Source of the DNA: Dyadobacter sp. CY326
GTDB taxonomy: Bacteria > Bacteroidota > Bacteroidia > Cytophagales > Spirosomataceae
Length of the DNA: 64,000 nucleotides
Assembly (NCBI RefSeq): GCF_021390515.1
Contig: NZ_JAJUXI010000005.1
Coordinates: 248,001-312,000, forward strand
Reading direction: 5' to 3'
In this document: piece after piece, positions 1 through 7,143 of the stretch
How the letters are laid out: the number at the start of each line of letters is the position of its first letter
How positions within the stretch are numbered: the stretch's first letter is position 1
The notes under the pieces: generated by a model
What the model saw: only the letters and a program-made list of their open reading frames with translations
The model's database searches: none
What the model was told of the DNA's origin: nothing
Translations under genes and position numbers: made by a program

Positions 1-440
1 AGGTTGGTCGCAGGCGCTTTTGCCAACTCGCCACCTTTAACCGCTGTAACTGAACCTGTTAATGTTGCTTTTTTTGCTGTTCCATAACCCACAACCACAA
101 CTTCATCCAAAGCTTTAGTGTCGGCAAGCAACTTAACATCAAGGCTCGTTTTGTTTCCCAGTGCAATTTCCTGGGTAATGTAACCAATAAAAGAGAAAAC
201 CAAAGTGCTTGTTGCGGAGGCATTTACGGTGTAGTTACCTTCCAGGTCCGTGACCGTTCCGGTAGACGTCCCTTTCACCACAACACTTACACCAGGCAGA
301 CCCTGTGACTGCTCATCATTGACTTTTCCCTTTACCGTAACATCCTGAGCAAATGTAGCGGCCGTGACAGTGAACGTCAGTAAAAGGGAAAAAAAGTACC
401 GGCTTAGGCCCCGGCCTTTTTCAGGTTTAGAAATCCCCAT
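1..440 (-). CDS. SusC/RagA-family TonB-linked outer membrane receptor, N-terminal part only
   Basis: The gene runs off the left edge, so only about the first 146 residues are present. I translated it from the ATG at 438-440. There is a basic N-terminus, a hydrophobic segment ending in TFAQ (signal peptide), then a carboxypeptidase-regulatory-like beta domain (VKGKVNDEQ, GLPGVSVVVKGTSTGT, FSFIGY), then DEVVVVGYGTAKKATLTGSV, which is the TonB-box and plug entry seen in SusC-type receptors. Members of this family import oligosaccharides or other large nutrients across the outer membrane with a SusD lipoprotein, which would lie outside the window. The substrate cannot be told from this fragment. 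Confidence 0.95.
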   Translation of the reverse strand, partial: MGISKPEKGRGLSRYFFSLLLTFTVTAATFAQDVTVKGKVNDEQSQGLPGVSVVVKGTSTGTVTDLEGNYTVNASATSTLVFSFIGYITQEIALGNKTSLDVKLLADTKALDEVVVVGYGTAKKATLTGSVTAVKGGELAKAPATN

Positions 441-1112
441 AAATAGAGTATAGATTGTAGATAGTTAAAAAAATAGTTAATGGTAAAATCTTTATTCGCT
501 GAGCGCTCTCAGGCATCGTTAGGGTTCGTAAAATTGCTGTGTCTTTTTTACACAATTATTTCAATAAAAAAATTGTAATGTCCTATTCGTTACAATGCAT
601 ATTTTTAGCTGTGATTATCATGTTAAAAAATTTTGAGGAATTGTAGCAAACTGACACTTTCGCCGCTACATAATTATCCGTTTAAGAAGTTCGATTCTGA
701 TCATGGGCAGTACAAAAAGATATGATATTATTCACATAAACAAGCTTTCCTGCTTTCTGACAATGTTTTCTTCGAAAATAACCAAAGGTTACTTCACGTA
801 TAGTCATTAACCGTGTCCTGCCGACACTTAAAGATTTCTGATTCCATGAATTTGCGAATACTGATTTTGATGGTTCCTTCACTAAATCGAACAACACTTA
901 ACCAAGCCATCGGCGACGACATTGCCGCCATGCAAAAAGACAATTCTAAAACTGCCCCGAGAATAACATAACTACCGGTTAATTGATTTTATTATGTTTA
1001 TTAAAAAAATATTTATACAAGTTATAAGCAGCGCTGATAGGGTTACATTGAGAATGGATTTATTTTTGCAGGAAGATTTATTGTGATTACACACATATTA
1101 AACTTGATTGAA
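441..1112. other. Long intergenic region between the SusC-like gene and the small membrane protein genes
   Basis: About 670 bases without a convincing gene. It holds the 5' leader of the SusC-like gene, the inverted repeat at 572-596, and a small hairpin CTGAG/CTCAG at 499-512. A short plus-strand frame at 846-971 (41 codons, ending KTAPRIT) has a coding-like second half (NQAIGDDIAAMQKDNSKTAP) but no recognisable family; it may be a tiny gene or a relic. A minus-strand 71-codon frame at 682-897 has no support. Confidence 0.5.
572..596. promoter_or_regulatory. Inverted repeat upstream of the SusC-like gene
   Basis: ATTGTAA at 572-578 and TTACAAT at 590-596 form a perfect 7-base inverted repeat with an 11-base spacer, about 130-155 bases before the SusC start. 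The spacing fits a dimeric regulator site, but the sequence is AT-rich and no clear TAnnTTTG element was found next to it. The role is uncertain. Confidence 0.25.
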
Positions 1113-1298
1113 ATGAAAAATGAAGCAAACGAAACACAGTCGCTCAATACGCCCTTGAACGGAGGGATTGCAAGTGGCCTCCTACTTGGAGTTATTGGCG
1201 GGCCGGTTGGCGCACTAATCGGCGTCATCGTTGGCGCCATAGCCGGATTTTATTACGACAAAAAAGAAAATGCGCTAAAAAACAAATCCGTACAATAG
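1113..1298 (+). CDS. Small glycine-zipper membrane protein, unknown function
   Basis: A 61-residue protein starting at the ATG at 1113; an in-frame GTG at 1083 would add ten residues. After a polar 17-residue head it has one long hydrophobic stretch rich in evenly spaced Gly and Ala (GGIASGLLLGVIGGPVGALI, continuing GVIVGAIAGF), which is a glycine zipper, then a charged tail (YYDKKENALKNK). Such segments pack as helix pairs in membranes and occur in small stress proteins, holin-like peptides and bacteriocin-like peptides. No family can be named. It lies 43 bases upstream of a second small membrane protein in the same direction, so the two are probably co-transcribed. Confidence 0.6.
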   Translation: MKNEANETQSLNTPLNGGIASGLLLGVIGGPVGALIGVIVGAIAGFYYDKKENALKNKSVQ

Positions 1299-1341
1299 CG
1301 CATTACCTTTTTTGATATTACACACACCTCCCCCATTTTAA

Positions 1342-1641
1342 ATGGACAAGTATTTTAATGCGTTGGCGATCCCAATAATCACAGCGCTCGTTGGCGCTAT
1401 TACATATGTTGCAGTGATCAGCAAAAGGAGCGGCCTCAACAATGTGACTGAAAAAGAAGCCATTCTCGTCATGCTGGACGTCGGCGGACTCAATGCAGCA
1501 GTCCGCATTGTAATGTTGGCTTTAAATTCAGAAACTGTTATTGACAGCAACATTGACCGTATTTATCTTGTAATTGGCGCATTTATGACTGCGCTAATTT
1601 CCTACAAAGACCTAATCAGCAGATTCAAAGCCAATCATTAA
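1342..1641 (+). CDS. Small membrane protein, unknown function
   Basis: A 99-residue protein with two probable transmembrane segments, at about residues 6-27 (ALAIPIITALVGAITYVAVI) and 75-92 (YLVIGAFMTALISY), separated by a soluble loop of about 45 residues. I do not recognise the family. It follows the glycine-zipper gene by 43 bases in the same direction. The start ATG at 1342 is the first in frame and gives a typical uncleaved membrane N-terminus. Confidence 0.6.
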   Translation: MDKYFNALAIPIITALVGAITYVAVISKRSGLNNVTEKEAILVMLDVGGLNAAVRIVMLALNSETVIDSNIDRIYLVIGAFMTALISYKDLISRFKANH

Positions 1642-1657
1642 GACATTACACTTCATT

Positions 1658-1740
1658 CATCGCAACGGCGACCGCTCATCCATCGCAGTGGCGAACACTC
1701 ATTCAATCATTCAATCATTCATCGCAGCGCGACCGCTCAT
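1658..1740. repeat. Three imperfect copies of a 21-22 base repeat
   Basis: Copies at 1658-1679, 1681-1702 and 1720-1740 share the frame CATCGCA..GCGA.C.CTCAT. The second and third are separated by TCAATCATT-type short repeats. The block sits just past the 3' end of the SDR gene on the minus strand and after the small membrane protein gene on the plus strand, so it occupies a convergent intergenic gap. Confidence 0.75.
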
Positions 1741-1748
1741 TCAATGAT

Positions 1749-2534
1749 TCAATGCGCCGTCCACCCGCCGTCAACAGTAAGTATGGAACCTACCATGTAA
1801 CTGGCTGCTTCGCTGGCCAGGAAGATGGCGGCGCCCTGAATTTCTTGCAGGTTGGCCCAGCGCTGTAATGCTGTTGCGCCTATGATGATGTTTCGCGCTT
1901 CATCGCTGTCTTTGATGGGAATGTTCATTTCTGTGAGGAATGGACCGGGGCAAATGGCATTGACGTTTATACCGAAAGGTGCCAGCTCCATAGCAAGCGC
2001 ACGCGTCATCTGTACCACGGCTCCCTTGCTCGCTGTATAAGGCGTCCTGTTGGCAAGCCCGACGAGGCCTAGCGTGCTCGCAAGATTGATGATCTTCCCG
2101 CTTTTCTGCCGCTTCATCATTGGCGTAACCGCACGTGACGCAAGCCACGTGCCATTGACATTCACTTCCATAACCTTATTAAAATCCGCAGGGGGAAGCT
2201 CGTCGATAGGACCGCGAATGTTTATCCCGGCGCTGTTGATCAAAATATCAACTTTACCAAAAGCGTTGGTCACAAATTCGACCATTGCCTCCGTTTGTTC
2301 CAGGCTGGTAATGTCCGCTGCAAACGACTTGACCGTAGTTCCGAAAGCCGCTGCAAGTTCCGTTGCACTGCTTTCGCCGTCCGCTGCATTGCGGTTGACG
2401 AGCACGATATCCGCTCCTGCCGAAGCCAGTCCGGCCGCCATAGCCAGACCGAGCCCCTTGGAACCACCCGTGATGACCGCGACTTTTCCAGTGAGATCAA
2501 ACAGCTTAATGCCTGGCAAAGATGAAATTGACAT
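1749..2534 (-). CDS. SDR-family oxidoreductase (gluconate 5-dehydrogenase-like)
   Basis: A 261-residue classical short-chain dehydrogenase. It has the nucleotide-binding motif TGGSKGLG at residues 22-29, an NSAG motif (INSAGINIRG), the catalytic Ser in NLASTLG and the YTASK catalytic Tyr/Lys pair, and ends DGGWTAH. The frame could open at 2618, but that would overlap the upstream esterase; the Met at 2534 leaves a 4-base gap to the esterase stop and gives the usual SDR length. It probably oxidises or reduces a hydroxyl of a sugar acid or polyol with NAD(P). It is the last gene of a minus-strand run that starts at 6982. Confidence 0.9.
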   Translation of the reverse strand: MSISSLPGIKLFDLTGKVAVITGGSKGLGLAMAAGLASAGADIVLVNRNAADGESSATELAAAFGTTVKSFAADITSLEQTEAMVEFVTNAFGKVDILINSAGINIRGPIDELPPADFNKVMEVNVNGTWLASRAVTPMMKRQKSGKIINLASTLGLVGLANRTPYTASKGAVVQMTRALAMELAPFGINVNAICPGPFLTEMNIPIKDSDEARNIIIGATALQRWANLQEIQGAAIFLASEAASYMVGSILTVDGGWTAH

Positions 2535-2538
2535 ATAA

Positions 2539-3399
2539 TTAATATTGGTGAAATGCCTGTGAAACGAATTCAAGCACTTTTGGTAGCGATTCGCGCCAGT
2601 AAGTCCAATTGTGCGCACCTTCTCGCACGCGATATTCGTGCGGGATCTCTTTCTTTTTCATCGCAATGTGAACCAGACTGTTGCCTTCGTACAGAAAATC
2701 ATCATCACCGCAATCAATATACCAGCGAATGGCTTTTTTCTGATCGTCCTTGATGTTGTTGATCAAAGCGAGCGCGCTGTGGCGGTTGTAATAGTTGGTA
2801 ACCACAGAATCCTGTATTTCCGGATTGTTTCTAATCAGATTTTTCTTGGCATCTTCAACTGTGATCGGACCGGCAGATGCGCTTAACGGACAAGCTGACG
2901 AAAACAGCTCGGGGTGGTGCAGCGCGTACATGAATGTGCCGCCGCCTCCCATGGAAAGTCCGGCAACGGCCCTGAATTTTTTCTGCGCCTTAATTCTGAA
3001 TTTCTTTTCAACATGCGGCATTAATTCCTGGAAAAAGAAATCTTCATAGTTCCAGTCGCCTTTGACATCATTAAAATATCCCCTCCTACCTGTGTCGGCA
3101 TCGGGCATGACAATGATCATTGGGGTTGCTGTTCCTTCACGAATGGCTTTGTCAGTAATGTTGAGCACTTCGCCAAATTGCACCCACCCCGTATGATCGT
3201 CGCCGGCGCCGTGCAACAGATAAAGCACAGGATAACTTCGCTCCGAAGTTGCATAATCGGGTGGTAAATAAATGGCGTATTTTCTTTCAGATTTGAGCAG
3301 CTTACTTGGGACGGACAGGTTGTCCATGACCTTGCCAGTTTGTGCAAAGCCCGCCATTGCCATCAAAAGCAGTGAAATTGTAATGGTAATGTGTTTCAT
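2539..3399 (-). CDS. Secreted alpha/beta hydrolase, esterase-D/feruloyl-esterase type
   Basis: A 286-residue protein with a signal peptide (hydrophobic residues 5-19, cleavage near GFAQ). The fold is the PF00756 putative esterase: YLLHGAGDDHTGW, the nucleophile elbow GLSMGG with Ser149, acidic residues at 232-234 (CGDDDF) and His263 in EGAHNW. Relatives with this layout include Xyn10 and Fae-type acetyl or feruloyl esterases acting on plant glycan side chains. It sits 4 bases ahead of the SDR and 51 bases after the DUF2867-type SDR, so it is likely part of the same operon and acts in the periplasm. Confidence 0.9.
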   Translation of the reverse strand: MKHITITISLLLMAMAGFAQTGKVMDNLSVPSKLLKSERKYAIYLPPDYATSERSYPVLYLLHGAGDDHTGWVQFGEVLNITDKAIREGTATPMIIVMPDADTGRRGYFNDVKGDWNYEDFFFQELMPHVEKKFRIKAQKKFRAVAGLSMGGGGTFMYALHHPELFSSACPLSASAGPITVEDAKKNLIRNNPEIQDSVVTNYYNRHSALALINNIKDDQKKAIRWYIDCGDDDFLYEGNSLVHIAMKKKEIPHEYRVREGAHNWTYWRESLPKVLEFVSQAFHQY

Positions 3400-3400
3400 T

Positions 3401-3433
3401 CTTCGATTGATTTGGGTTTAGAGATCATCGAAG
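3401..3433. promoter_or_regulatory. Inverted repeat just upstream of the esterase start
   Basis: CTTCGAT (3401-3407) and ATCGAAG (3427-3433) are a perfect 7-base inverted repeat with a 19-base loop, in the 51-base gap between the esterase start and the preceding gene's stop. It could be an mRNA hairpin that sets the relative expression of the two genes, or chance. Confidence 0.25.
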
Positions 3434-3450
3434 TAGAAAGTAACGCAGGG

Positions 3451-4872
3451 TCACACTTTACCCGCTATGTTGGTGATCATTCCTTTGAAAATGAATGCAT
3501 GAAAAGGCAGCACGGAATACCAATAAAGCCGGCCAAGCAGTCCCAATGGCCGGAATGTGGCTGTTTGACGCAAAATATTATTTTCATCCAGACAAAATTC
3601 CAGCCATGCTTCGCCCGGAAGTTTCATCTCCGCATACAGCAAAAGTCTCTTTTCTTCCTTGCTCGCAAGGAGCACGCGCCAGAAATCCAGCGGATCGCCG
3701 GGATAAATTTGCTCCGGATGCCGTCTTCCTCGACGCAGCCCAACGCCGCCCGTAACCTTGTCCAGAAATCCCCGAATTTCCCAGAGCCAAGTCCCATAAT
3801 ACCAGCCTGTTTTGCCTCCAATAGACCAAATCCTTTTCAAAACATATTCCGGATCATCAACTTTCAATTCTCTTTTATCAATAAAACAACCGTTGGTGGG
3901 CACTTGCATGTAGCTGGAAATCCCTTTGGAAAGTGCGGCACTGGTTTGTGCGCCCGTCCAGCTTGACAAAACCTGGTTCTGTTCTATTTTATCAAAAGCC
4001 ATGCTGATGGCTTGTTCATAACCAATGAGTTTAATGCCAAGCCTTTGCGCCAGATCATTGGGCCTGCAAACCACTTTCACTTTCATGCTGTGAACAAGAT
4101 TCGTGGCGAGCGCGTAGGAAGTGGATGTAACAAAATACAGCCAGTAAGAAGACAGTTTTGGCGTCATCACGGGCACAACCAGAATACGTCGTTTAAGCCC
4201 GCGAACCTTGGCGAAGATGAGCAGCATTTGCTTGTAAGTCAGCACATCAGGGCCGCCAATGTCAAAGCTTTTGCCATAGGTTTCTTCCAAAAGCAATGTC
4301 CCGGTGAGGAAATCAATGACATTCCGGATCGCTATGGGCTGACATTGTGTATGCAGCCAGCGCGGAGCGATCATCACGGGTAATTTTTCAATCAAATCTC
4401 TGATAATTTCAAAGGAAGCGCTGCCAGAGCCAACGATTATGCCCGCTCGAAGTGTTGTCAGGGCATAATGATCCGATTTCAGGATTTCCTCAACATTCTT
4501 TCTTGAAAGCAAATGTTTGGAAAGGTCCTCTTCATTGATAATCCCGCTCAGGTAAATGACTTGCCTGGCATTTGTTTCAGAAATGCGCTGCTTGAAATGC
4601 TTGGCCGTAATGCCTTCCAATTCCTCAAAATCCTGTCCGCTCGTGGACATAGAATGGATGAGATAATAGGCGACGTCAATGTCGTGTGGAATGTTTGCAA
4701 GCGTTTCTTCACGAAGAAAATCCACTTCTAAAACAGTTGCGTCAGGGAACTGCTGCGCATTGAAACGCTGCTTATCCCTGACGCAACAATAAACCTGATG
4801 GCCTCCTTCCAGCAGCACCGGAAGTAATCGCTGCGCAATGTATCCGGTGGAACCAGTCAGAAGGATTTTCAT
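3451..4872 (-). CDS. NAD(P)-binding SDR with C-terminal DUF2867 domain
   Basis: A 473-residue protein. Residues 1-290 are an extended/atypical SDR (NmrA-like) with GSTGYIA at 7-13 replacing the classical glycine motif, and YYLIHSM where the active site usually lies. Residues from about 310 match DUF2867 (WSIGGKTGWYYGTWLWEIRG, GDPLDFWRVL, FRPLGLLGRLYWYSVLP), a domain related to START-like lipid-binding folds. The two-domain layout and length are standard for the family. The substrate is unknown. It starts 12 bases after the Gfo/Idh/MocA stop, so the two are co-transcribed. Confidence 0.9.
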   Translation of the reverse strand: MKILLTGSTGYIAQRLLPVLLEGGHQVYCCVRDKQRFNAQQFPDATVLEVDFLREETLANIPHDIDVAYYLIHSMSTSGQDFEELEGITAKHFKQRISETNARQVIYLSGIINEEDLSKHLLSRKNVEEILKSDHYALTTLRAGIIVGSGSASFEIIRDLIEKLPVMIAPRWLHTQCQPIAIRNVIDFLTGTLLLEETYGKSFDIGGPDVLTYKQMLLIFAKVRGLKRRILVVPVMTPKLSSYWLYFVTSTSYALATNLVHSMKVKVVCRPNDLAQRLGIKLIGYEQAISMAFDKIEQNQVLSSWTGAQTSAALSKGISSYMQVPTNGCFIDKRELKVDDPEYVLKRIWSIGGKTGWYYGTWLWEIRGFLDKVTGGVGLRRGRRHPEQIYPGDPLDFWRVLLASKEEKRLLLYAEMKLPGEAWLEFCLDENNILRQTATFRPLGLLGRLYWYSVLPFHAFIFKGMITNIAGKV

Positions 4873-4884
4873 TTGTTTGTACGT

Positions 4885-6264
4885 TTATTTCTTCTTTACC
4901 TTCATCGCAACCGGATCCCAGTTGATGATCTTTTTGGAAAAATAACTTTCATTGCAAGCCAACACCGGAGCGGCCGCGCGGAAACCGAAAATCGGGTCTT
5001 CAACCGTGCCTACGCTTCCTTTTTTAATGTTGTCAAAAAAATCTGCGAAGTGATTGGCGTGCGCATCGTCCTCTTTTGGCGCCGTGAATTTCACCTCTTT
5101 CACCGGATCTGCTTTGCGGGTGTCTTCGGGATATTGGGCATCATATTGTTTCTTAAACTCCTTTTGCTCGCTTTCCGAGAAGGTGTTGTAACTGTCATAA
5201 CCTCCAAATCCGGGCGCTTTTGGCAGCTTTTTCTTGGTTAGGACGAGGTTGTTTTCGGTAAATTCAATCTGTCCTTCTGTTCCAATAATTCGCGTGTTAT
5301 TAGCGATTGCGCCCGCATTGGCAAAATTCACGCGCAGCACCATTTGAAAATTAGCGTGAATGTCTGTTTTGGGATAATCCAGAATAGAAACCAGCACATC
5401 CGGAACATCGCGGCCATCTTTCCAATAACTCAACTCACCGGATGACATGATGCGCTCGGGTCCCAGGGAATTGGTCACAAAATGCACGCCAGTAATCAAA
5501 TGCACAAATAAATCGCCGCCTACGCCAGTTCCGTAATCCCTGTAATTTCTCCAACGAAAAAAGCGCTTGGCTTCAAAAGGCACTTTGGGTGCATCGCCAA
5601 GGAATTGATCCCAGTCCAAAGTCGTTTGTGAAGCATCCGTAGGAATGGAGTAATTCCAGGCTCCTATTGAATTGAAACGGTCATTATTGGATTCTACATA
5701 ATTGATTTCACCAATTTCCCCAGCTTGAAAAAGCCTTTTTGCCTCTCTAAATGACGCTGAACTAATGCGCTGACTTCCAACTTGCATTGTCTTGCCGGAT
5801 TTTTTCCAGGCGTCAATAACAGAAAGTCCTTCATTGATATGGTGCACCATTGGTTTTTCACAATAAACGTGCTTTCCAGCTTGTAATGAGGCTTTTGTAA
5901 TGTGGTCGTGCCAATGGTCTGGCGTTACGATCAACACAGCGTCGATGTCTTTTCTTTCCAGAATTTGACGATGGTCGCGCGTTGTGAAAATGTCTTTACC
6001 AAAAACCTCTTTCACGTGCGTCAGGCGGCCGTCGTACAAGTCTGCCGCGGCGACAAATTCAGCGTCCGGCGCACCGCGCAGAGCAGCTTTTGTGTCCTGA
6101 TGACCCTGGATTCCCATGCCGATAGTGGCGAAGCGGATCTTGTCATTCGGACTGATCTTTTTGAGATCTTTAATGATGTTAAAAGGTTTGGCAATGCTTT
6201 CAGTCGCGATCAAAGCTGAGGCAGCTGTAATGTTCCTGAGAAACTTCCGGCGGGTAGGATTCAT
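4885..6264 (-). CDS. Gfo/Idh/MocA-family oxidoreductase, Tat-type signal
   Basis: A 459-residue protein. The N-terminus RRKFLRN followed by a hydrophobic stretch is a Tat signal, so the folded enzyme with its bound cofactor is probably exported. The Rossmann motif GMGIQG is at 49-54, TPDHWH at 114-119 and the EKP motif at 136-138. The C-terminal half has GGDLFVHLITGVHF, with the His region used in catalysis. Exported members with this layout oxidise sugar hydroxyls, in some cases to 3-keto sugars. It follows the DUF1080 gene by 82 bases in the same direction, which supports a 3-keto-glycoside role by context; that role is inference. Confidence 0.92.
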   Translation of the reverse strand: MNPTRRKFLRNITAASALIATESIAKPFNIIKDLKKISPNDKIRFATIGMGIQGHQDTKAALRGAPDAEFVAAADLYDGRLTHVKEVFGKDIFTTRDHRQILERKDIDAVLIVTPDHWHDHITKASLQAGKHVYCEKPMVHHINEGLSVIDAWKKSGKTMQVGSQRISSASFREAKRLFQAGEIGEINYVESNNDRFNSIGAWNYSIPTDASQTTLDWDQFLGDAPKVPFEAKRFFRWRNYRDYGTGVGGDLFVHLITGVHFVTNSLGPERIMSSGELSYWKDGRDVPDVLVSILDYPKTDIHANFQMVLRVNFANAGAIANNTRIIGTEGQIEFTENNLVLTKKKLPKAPGFGGYDSYNTFSESEQKEFKKQYDAQYPEDTRKADPVKEVKFTAPKEDDAHANHFADFFDNIKKGSVGTVEDPIFGFRAAAPVLACNESYFSKKIINWDPVAMKVKKK

Positions 6265-6346
6265 TTGAAATAAGAATAGGATGTTACATTGTTATTAATT
6301 TCTCTAAAATAGCAAACCAGCCGCATTTATCAGCAGCAATGGCGGT

Positions 6347-6982
6347 CTATAATTCTTCTATATAGATGTCTTTATAATAAACTTTGGCCTTGCCACCCCC
6401 GTGAATTTGCAATCCAATGATGCCTTTTTGTGGGATGGATTTGTCAGGTTCTGTATAATCCACGGTCTGTTTGCCATTTAGAGAAATGCGGATGCGACCG
6501 TTTTCACTGCGCACTTCATAATCATTCCAATCATTGAGTTTCACCAGTTTGAGCACTTCCGCAGAGTCCGGGGCAATGAGGGTTTTGTTCCTGCGGGATT
6601 CGTCATAAAGGCTCGCCCAGAATTTGGCACCCAGATCTGCCTGATAACCAATCATTTCGTAGTCCGGATCTTTTGATCTTACGCTATTGAACTGAACGCC
6701 TGTGTTGATAAAGCCTTCCCGACCCGTCAATTTGAATTTCACATTGAGGACGAAATTTGAATAGGTTTTTTTAGTGCACAGAAAAAAGTTGTGCGGAACT
6801 GTTTCTTCCAGCGAGCCGCCGGCAATGGCGCCATCCTCAATTTTCCAGGTTTTGATCGTATCGCCTTCCCAGCCATTGAAAGTTCTGCCATCAAAAAGTG
6901 AGACGCGCTTTTTTTGCGGGACAAGCATGAAGCCCGTCAGAATCAGAAATAAAGCGGGTAAAGAACGGATTGATATTTTCAT
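6347..6982 (-). CDS. DUF1080 / 3-keto-disaccharide hydrolase family protein
   Basis: A 211-residue secreted protein: hydrophobic N-terminus, then the family opening LFDGRTFNGWEGD, the central FINTGVQFNSVR and GYQADLG, and the closing KLNDWNDYEVRSENGRIRIS with GIIGLQIHGGG. The fold is a concanavalin-like beta sandwich (PF06439). Members cleave glycosides whose sugar has been oxidised at C3. It is the first gene of the minus-strand run DUF1080, Gfo/Idh/MocA, DUF2867-SDR, esterase, SDR. No consensus promoter was found in the 160-base divergent gap shared with the histidine kinase. Confidence 0.92.
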   Translation of the reverse strand: MKISIRSLPALFLILTGFMLVPQKKRVSLFDGRTFNGWEGDTIKTWKIEDGAIAGGSLEETVPHNFFLCTKKTYSNFVLNVKFKLTGREGFINTGVQFNSVRSKDPDYEMIGYQADLGAKFWASLYDESRRNKTLIAPDSAEVLKLVKLNDWNDYEVRSENGRIRISLNGKQTVDYTEPDKSIPQKGIIGLQIHGGGKAKVYYKDIYIEEL

Positions 6983-7143
6983 CGTGACGAAGTTAATTTG
7001 TCCAGGTTTTGGTAAAAGTCAGCCCGGGATGTTGTTTACTATAACCTGTCTCCATGTTGCTTTACAAGTAATATGCTTATTTTTACCGAACGGTTAACCT
7101 TGCGGCTTTTACAAAAGCTAAACAACAACTGGACCTAAACAAC

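Noticed and set aside
682..897. 71-codon minus-strand frame in the left intergenic region
   Set aside because: No signal peptide, domain or promoter, and its composition is not coding-like.
1658..1740. Possible CRISPR array
   Set aside because: Only three short, imperfect units with irregular spacing of 1 and 17 bases, and no cas genes.
3391..3966. 191-codon plus-strand frame antisense to the DUF2867-type SDR
   Set aside because: The opposite strand holds a complete, recognisable two-domain protein.
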